11,277 nt of DNA from Calditrichota bacterium (lineage in GTDB: Bacteria > Zixibacteria > MSB-5A5 > GN15 > FEB-12), in the NCBI GenBank assembly GCA_030641085.1, contig DAOWIC010000346.1, positions 1 through 11,277 of the forward strand, read 5' to 3'. Made by a program: the position numbers and the translations under genes. Under the pieces are notes generated by a model, which was not told the origin of the DNA, ran no database searches, and saw nothing but the letters and a program-made list of their open reading frames with translations. This document shows positions 7,402 through 11,277 of this stretch, in pieces; positions within the stretch are counted from its first letter, which is position 1; each line of letters starts with the position of its first letter.

Positions 7402-8184
7402 TCAGCCCCCCAAGCGCGCTTTCAGGGAAAACATCAGCGGGTAATTGGGCGGACCGCCGGGCGGATAGTAAAAACCGTCCTTCTCGAACCAGTCTTTCTC
7501 TTTTGGGTAGCAGCACTTGTCGAACTCGTTCAGCATCTCCAGCGACAGACCGGCGTTGATCAGCGCGTTAATAATGCCTGAAAGCGTGTGCTGCCATTCG
7601 ACCATTTCGCTCTTGATGGTGTAATCCTTGTCGGCGTAGTCGGCGGCGTCGGTATATCGGTACGGTCCCGGATTGAAGTAAGCGACGCTGTCGTCTTCGA
7701 TCGGTGTCGAAAAGGGATGGAGATCGACAATATAAAAAATACCGCCCGGCTTCAAATAATGCGCGACAACCGCGGCCCATTGGTCGAGATCGGATATCCA
7801 GGCGTGTGTGCCGTACGATTGAAAGACAATGTCAAACCTCTGGTCGATCTTCCCGATCAGGTCCATGATATCGGAGCGAACGAAAGCAGCCTCCAGCCCC
7901 GCTTCTTTCTTCATCTGTTCGGCGTATTCGATCGAGCGGTCGGAAATATCAATACCGGTCACGAGGGCGCCCTCGCGTACCCACGACAATGTATCCAACC
8001 CGAAACGACACATCAGGTGAAGCAACCGCTTGCCGCTGACATCGCCCAGTTCCTCAAGCTCGATCGCTTTGAGCGTCGTCTCGCCGCCGAGGAATTCCTT
8101 CACGCGGTAGAAAGGGTGATTGGCATGGATCTCGACGATCTCGTTCCACGCCTGCCGGTTTTTCTCATGATCCTCGTGGGGCAT
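7402..8184 (-). CDS. Class I SAM-dependent methyltransferase
   Basis: A soluble 260-residue protein with a Rossmann-type methyltransferase core. Motif I is LLHLMCRFGLDTLSW (about 54-68), the variant glycine loop of a common family that reads L-H-L-x-C-x-F-G-x-D-T-L-S-W. The acidic residue for the SAM ribose is in VTGIDIS (D79). RSDIMDL (about 103-109) is the adenine-binding region, and LKPGGIFYIVD (about 144-154) is the post-motif strand. The C-terminal third probably forms the substrate lid. The substrate is unknown; being between lptG and a glycosyltransferase suggests a sugar, lipid or glycan precursor, but that is only context. The ATG overlaps the lptG stop by one base (TAATG) and has GAGG six bases upstream. 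Confidence 0.85.
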   Translation of the reverse strand: MPHEDHEKNRQAWNEIVEIHANHPFYRVKEFLGGETTLKAIELEELGDVSGKRLLHLMCRFGLDTLSWVREGALVTGIDISDRSIEYAEQMKKEAGLEAAFVRSDIMDLIGKIDQRFDIVFQSYGTHAWISDLDQWAAVVAHYLKPGGIFYIVDLHPFSTPIEDDSVAYFNPGPYRYTDAADYADKDYTIKSEMVEWQHTLSGIINALINAGLSLEMLNEFDKCCYPKEKDWFEKDGFYYPPGGPPNYPLMFSLKARLGG

Positions 8185-9269
8185 TATTTCCTCGCTTTGA
8201 TCAGGGAGACCAGGCCGATCAGGAAAAAGACCGTATTTATGCCCCAGACAGCTACATATTCGGGCACCTTCTCGTTATGTCCGGCCGATTGCATGATGCG
8301 AAAGAGAACAAAGTATACCAGGGCGATGAGCGCCCCGACCGCAAACGATACGGCGATCCCGCCGCGCCTCGGATTGGCGGCGTACGGGATACTGATCAGG
8401 ACCACGATGAATGTCGTCAGCGGATAGGAGTATTTCAGCTTGGCGTCGACCAATTCCCTTATGTACGGTCCGCCGGTTCGTTTCATCAGGTCGATATACC
8501 GCAGCAGCTCTCTCAGCCCCATATCTTCCGGCTTGCCCAGTCGCTGGGCAAAATCCTCCGGCGTGACAGTGATATCTGTCAGTTCCATCCGCTCGAATTC
8601 GGTATAGCGGGCGTCGCCGGTTTCGTCAAACGAGCGCACCACGCCGCTTTTCGCTATCCAGGTGTGGTTCTCGTAGGTCACGGTGGGCGCGGTGATAATC
8701 TGGCTGAGGCGGCTGCCGTTGGTCTTGTAGATCTTTATGTCCTGCCCCTCGGCGCGCGGGATATTGAAGGTGGCAATCGTGTAGAAATAGCCGGGGTTTA
8801 TCTGGCGATAGACGTTGTTCACCTTGGTGAGTCCCCGTCGGGACTTGCGTTCAATAGTATATTTCTTGATCTCCAGCCGTCGTGCGTTGGCCGATGGAAA
8901 GAGGTACTCGCTGTAGTAAAAATGCCCGATCGACAGCAGGAGGCTGATAATCAGAAACGGCGCCGCTATTCGATAAAGCGACAGCCCCGAGGCTTTCATC
9001 GCCAGGATTTCGTTCTTGCGGGCCAGGATCGAAACCGAAAAGAGAGTCGCCAGCAGCATAAAGACTGGGAAGAAGGATTTCACCACCCAGCCGCCGAAAT
9101 AGAAATAGTACTCGATGATCGTGACGAGCGGAACTTCGTGGTCAATAAAATCACGCAGTTCCTCGACCATGTTGATGATGATGATCGTCATGCCGATCGC
9201 CACAATGACTACCATCAGCGCCTGGAAAAATCTGGTCAGCAGATATCGATCAATTTTTTTCAGCATCAT
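8184..9269 (-). CDS. LPS export ABC transporter permease LptG
   Basis: An inner-membrane permease of 361 residues, normal for the YjgP/YjgQ family. With LptF and the ATPase LptB it extracts LPS from the inner membrane and feeds it to the LptC-LptA bridge. Three N-terminal membrane segments (about 14-34, 50-75, 97-117) precede a periplasmic jellyroll domain (about 130-265). Three more segments follow (about 275-300, 307-325, 335-357). The pattern (I/V)SIPYAANPRRGG before TM5 and the terminal VPEYVAVWGINTVFFLIGL are typical of LptG. The first 20 bases overlap the end of lptF and the Shine-Dalgarno is weak, so translation is probably coupled. Two adjacent ATG codons (9269 and 9266) are possible starts. 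Assignment as LptG rather than LptF rests on gene order and C-terminal wording. Confidence 0.9.
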   Translation of the reverse strand: MMLKKIDRYLLTRFFQALMVVIVAIGMTIIIINMVEELRDFIDHEVPLVTIIEYYFYFGGWVVKSFFPVFMLLATLFSVSILARKNEILAMKASGLSLYRIAAPFLIISLLLSIGHFYYSEYLFPSANARRLEIKKYTIERKSRRGLTKVNNVYRQINPGYFYTIATFNIPRAEGQDIKIYKTNGSRLSQIITAPTVTYENHTWIAKSGVVRSFDETGDARYTEFERMELTDITVTPEDFAQRLGKPEDMGLRELLRYIDLMKRTGGPYIRELVDAKLKYSYPLTTFIVVLISIPYAANPRRGGIAVSFAVGALIALVYFVLFRIMQSAGHNEKVPEYVAVWGINTVFFLIGLVSLIKARK

Positions 9270-10599
9270 CTTTTATCTTTATGCGCCGGAAAAATCCGAA
9301 CAGCGGTTTTTCGGTCACGACAATATACAAAAGATAAAGGCCTATCCCGCCAATGAGAAAATTGGCGCTCCACATCGCCCAGAAAGGTGGCACCAGCCCG
9401 CGATCGGCAAGGTCTTCACCTCCGATCAGGAAGGCCCAATAGACAATAAAAAGCAGAATCGAGTTGGCAATGGCAACCCCCATTCCGCCCCGTCGAGCCA
9501 TCACACCCAGAGGCGCGCCGATCAGAATGAATGCAATACAGGCAGCCGGGATCGAATATTTCTTATATATCTCGATCTTGTATTTGTCTTGGGTTCTCCT
9601 TTGCGATGAGACCTGCTGCTGGTTACGCTCAACATGGCGCATGAAGATTGCCGCGTTTGTTTTGGCCAGATCATACGCCGCCGAGTCGGTGATCGAGTCG
9701 GGGCGAACATGCATGAATCTTTCGGCAAAAAGGTAATCGAACCTCTTTTTAACCGTACTGGTGATCTTGGACCGGAAAGGAATCATCTGCTCGGCGGCGT
9801 TGTCCACTCGCTCGGCCATATCGTCGATACCCATCTCGCGGTCGGTGCGGTATTCGGTGTCGGTTCGTTTCAATTCCGACCCGGCGTCGCTGATGTTGAT
9901 AACATGATTCTCAAAATCCATCCGGCGGTAATTGTCCGGATTCTGAATATCAAGCGAATGAATCTCACCGTTGTAGAGCGTGAAGCGCATATTCCTGTTA
10001 TGGTCGGTCATCTTAAGATAACCGTACTCGGCCACGATAATGCGCGGCTTGTTGTTGTCCTTGGTCTCGGTGATCCGGACCCCCTCGACTCGCGACGTCG
10101 TGTGATTGATCCGGTCGATCTGCACCAGGTAACCGGGGATGTCGGAGATGAAAATGCCGGAGCGAAAGACCAGGGTCGGCCGCATGGCCGAAATATCCCC
10201 CCACAACTCACGCGCCTTCTTGTTTACATCGGGTAGTATCTTATCATTAAACTCGATCATGCCGTAGGTCAACACCGACCCGGCCACCAGCAGCGGAAAA
10301 AGCACTCTCAGGATATTTACGCCGGAGGACTTGATGGCCGTGATTTCAAAGTCAGACGTCAGCCGCCCGAACGCCATCAGGGTCGCCACCAGCACCGACA
10401 TCGGCACCGATAAGGCCAGCATCCAGGCCAAGTTCAGCGCGATCAACTCCAGCGCCACCCAGACCGAGATATCCTTGTCGATCACATGGTCGGTGATTTT
10501 CGGCACATAATCGATAATGAGCAAGAAGGTGATCGTAAAAAAGGCAAAGAAGAAGGGCGCGATATGCTCTTTCAATATGTAGCGCGTGAGTATTTTCAT
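9250..10599 (-). CDS. LPS export ABC transporter permease LptF, long form
   Basis: The partner permease to LptG in the LptB2FG complex. The N-terminus (MKILTRYILKEHIAPFFFAF) is diagnostic of the family and fixes the ATG at 10599. Three N-terminal membrane segments are followed by a large periplasmic domain and three C-terminal segments. YSIPAACIAFILIGAPLGVM plus the next residues ARRGG marks TM4, followed by LVPPFWAMWSANFLIGGIGL. At 449 residues it is about 80-90 longer than the roughly 360 usual for E. coli-type LptF. The extra length falls mainly between the jellyroll and TM4 (about 250-345), a charged, probably helical stretch. It is the first gene of the four-gene operon and lies divergent from the small membrane protein gene. 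No Shine-Dalgarno precedes the ATG. Confidence 0.9.
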   Translation of the reverse strand: MKILTRYILKEHIAPFFFAFFTITFLLIIDYVPKITDHVIDKDISVWVALELIALNLAWMLALSVPMSVLVATLMAFGRLTSDFEITAIKSSGVNILRVLFPLLVAGSVLTYGMIEFNDKILPDVNKKARELWGDISAMRPTLVFRSGIFISDIPGYLVQIDRINHTTSRVEGVRITETKDNNKPRIIVAEYGYLKMTDHNRNMRFTLYNGEIHSLDIQNPDNYRRMDFENHVINISDAGSELKRTDTEYRTDREMGIDDMAERVDNAAEQMIPFRSKITSTVKKRFDYLFAERFMHVRPDSITDSAAYDLAKTNAAIFMRHVERNQQQVSSQRRTQDKYKIEIYKKYSIPAACIAFILIGAPLGVMARRGGMGVAIANSILLFIVYWAFLIGGEDLADRGLVPPFWAMWSANFLIGGIGLYLLYIVVTEKPLFGFFRRIKIKDDAEKN

Positions 10600-10610
10600 A
10601 AGTCAAGGCC

Positions 10611-10639
10611 AATATATAACTTATACATATGGTCGCCAA
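10611..10639 (-). promoter_or_regulatory. Candidate promoter of lptF giving a near-leaderless mRNA
   Basis: On the minus strand TTGGCG (10639-10634) is separated by exactly 17 bases from TATATT (10616-10611), a fair -35 and a good -10. Only 11 bases separate the -10 from the ATG, so transcription would start roughly 3-6 bases before it. No Shine-Dalgarno is present in GGCCTTGACTT. Motif matches are seen directly; activity is inferred. Confidence 0.45.
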
Positions 10640-10757
10640 GTTTTATTCCGGCGCTAAGGCCGACCGGACAACCGAAGCCAAATCTGTTGCCAAACCACCG
10701 AATATACGCAATCTTAGGTTATACACTCGATAATACAGCCGACCCCGGAGGGATACC

Positions 10758-11015
10758 TTGCCCGTTTTCAAACACTACCTGGCGATGCTGTTGCTCAGCG
10801 TGGCTTTTTATCTTATACCGCTGCTGAAATACGCGGTTGGGTTTAGAGAAAAAACCGCCTTCAACTATTTCATGGTCGGGTTTCTTTTTGACGGAGAACG
10901 ATCCCTTCCCTCTCGATTGGCGCGGCTGATAATAAACCTGGCGATCATCTGGCTGATTCTGCTTTTTTATGAGCTGGCTTCGGGCCGTCGGCTTCCACTG
11001 GATTGGATGATCTGA
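10758..11015 (+). CDS. Small membrane protein of unknown function
   Basis: I do not recognise this 85-residue protein. It has a hydrophobic segment at about 6-27 (HYLAMLLLSVAFYLIPLLKY), a polar turn with FREKTAFNYFMVGFLFDGER, and a second segment at about 53-74 (ARLIINLAIIWLILLFYELA). It ends in a short charged tail, RRLPLDWMI. The start is TTG at 10758, supported by CGGAGGG ending six bases upstream; the frame is otherwise clean. It is divergent from lptF and 58 bases upstream of the exoribonuclease-like gene on the same strand, so it may share that gene's transcript. The arrangement is two inner-membrane helices with a short loop; no catalytic motif is visible. Confidence 0.65.
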   Translation: MPVFKHYLAMLLLSVAFYLIPLLKYAVGFREKTAFNYFMVGFLFDGERSLPSRLARLIINLAIIWLILLFYELASGRRLPLDWMI

Positions 11016-11020
11016 TCATC
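11006..11020. repeat. Short perfect palindrome over a stop codon
   Basis: GATGATC and GATCATC flank a central T at 11013; the TGA stop of the small membrane protein lies inside. With 7-bp arms it is too small for a terminator and has no T-run. It could be an operator for the downstream gene or chance. Confidence 0.3.
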
Positions 11021-11073
11021 ACGGAACAAATTCGGGCAGATTGGTCTGGCCCGCACAGGAGGGATTGGTTATT

Positions 11074-11277
11074 ATGGCAAGTACTACGACCAAAGGAATT
11101 GAAGATTTCGACGTGAATGACAGTATCACTTCATTTTTGTGTGTACGTGAAAAGGACATTAAGGATGGTGCGAGAGGTCAGTTCATGAAGCTCGTCCTTA
11201 GTGATAGAACCGGCCAGATTGATGGCATGATATGGGATCCGGATGAGTTTAGCTTTCACCAACTAAAACCAGGGCTA
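11074..11277 (+). CDS. YhaM-like 3'-5' exoribonuclease, N-terminal fragment
   Basis: An open frame from ATG at 11074 runs off the right edge after 68 codons. A good AGGAGGG site lies 10 bases upstream. Residues about 12-68 resemble an OB-fold nucleic-acid-binding domain: SITSFLCVREKDIKDGARGQ, then MKLVLSDRTGQIDGMIWD. This is the N-terminal OB style of YhaM/CBF1 exoribonucleases (F.V..K......G..(F/Y)..L.L.D.TG.I....WD), which carry an HD phosphohydrolase domain downstream. That domain is not in view, so another OB-fold protein is possible. If correct, the protein would act in RNA turnover or DNA-associated 3' trimming in the cytoplasm. Confidence 0.75.
   Translation, partial: MASTTTKGIEDFDVNDSITSFLCVREKDIKDGARGQFMKLVLSDRTGQIDGMIWDPDEFSFHQLKPGL

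Noticed and set aside
7588..8427. 279-residue plus-strand frame antisense to the methyltransferase and lptG
   Set aside because: It is the complement of two clear family members; its composition is that expected of a shadow frame.
8277..9356. 359-residue plus-strand frame antisense to lptG
   Set aside because: It lies opposite a confident lptG with no ribosome site and a low-hydrophobicity, His/Gln/Asp-rich shadow composition.
11006..11020. Transcription terminator after the small membrane protein
   Set aside because: The stem is only 7 bp with a 1-nt centre and no T-run, so it cannot form a stable terminator hairpin.

Overview
The window looks like a chromosomal segment of a Gram-negative, probably free-living and motile bacterium. 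The evidence is a complete lptF-lptG pair (LPS export), an outer-membrane O/P-type porin ending in Phe, and a chemoreceptor. The protein styles (PAS proteins with LuxR tails, a long LptF, an AftB-like GT-C enzyme) suggest an uncultured lineage near the FCB group or Deltaproteobacteria, for example Zixibacteria-like. That placement is an impression from sequence style, not a result. No tRNA, rRNA, insertion sequence or CRISPR array was seen.

Layout, left to right. From 1 to 3.6 kb on the minus strand are a two-gene set, a signal-peptide porin (2282-3625) followed by a methyl-accepting chemotaxis protein (133-2208). A terminator-like hairpin lies beyond the chemoreceptor at 65-95. From 3.63 to 4.03 kb is a gene-free, hairpin-rich region containing an imperfect palindrome of about 100 nt (3764-3863). 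From 4.03 to 5.27 kb on the minus strand is a PAS-PAS-coiled coil-LuxR regulator. From 5.27 to 5.59 kb is its A+T-rich upstream region. From 5.59 to about 5.83 kb is a PAS-domain remnant with an apparent internal deletion.

From 5.83 to 10.6 kb on the minus strand is a tightly packed four-gene operon, transcribed lptF, lptG, methyltransferase, polytopic GT-C glycosyltransferase. Junctions are -20, -1 and +1 bases, so translational coupling is likely. LptF and LptG would form the inner-membrane core of the LPS transporter with an LptB encoded elsewhere. The two downstream enzymes plausibly modify an envelope glycan or glycolipid. lptF has a good promoter candidate only 11 bases before its ATG, which suggests a leaderless message.

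From 10.76 kb to the right edge, on the plus strand and divergent from lptF, are a small two-helix membrane protein of unknown function and the N-terminal OB-fold part of a YhaM-like 3'-5' exoribonuclease, cut by the window edge.

Most of the window is ordinary core and accessory content. The points most worth a second look are the palindrome at 3764-3863, the exactly 132-residue internal duplication in the chemoreceptor sensor, the collapsed PAS remnant, and the possibly leaderless lptF.
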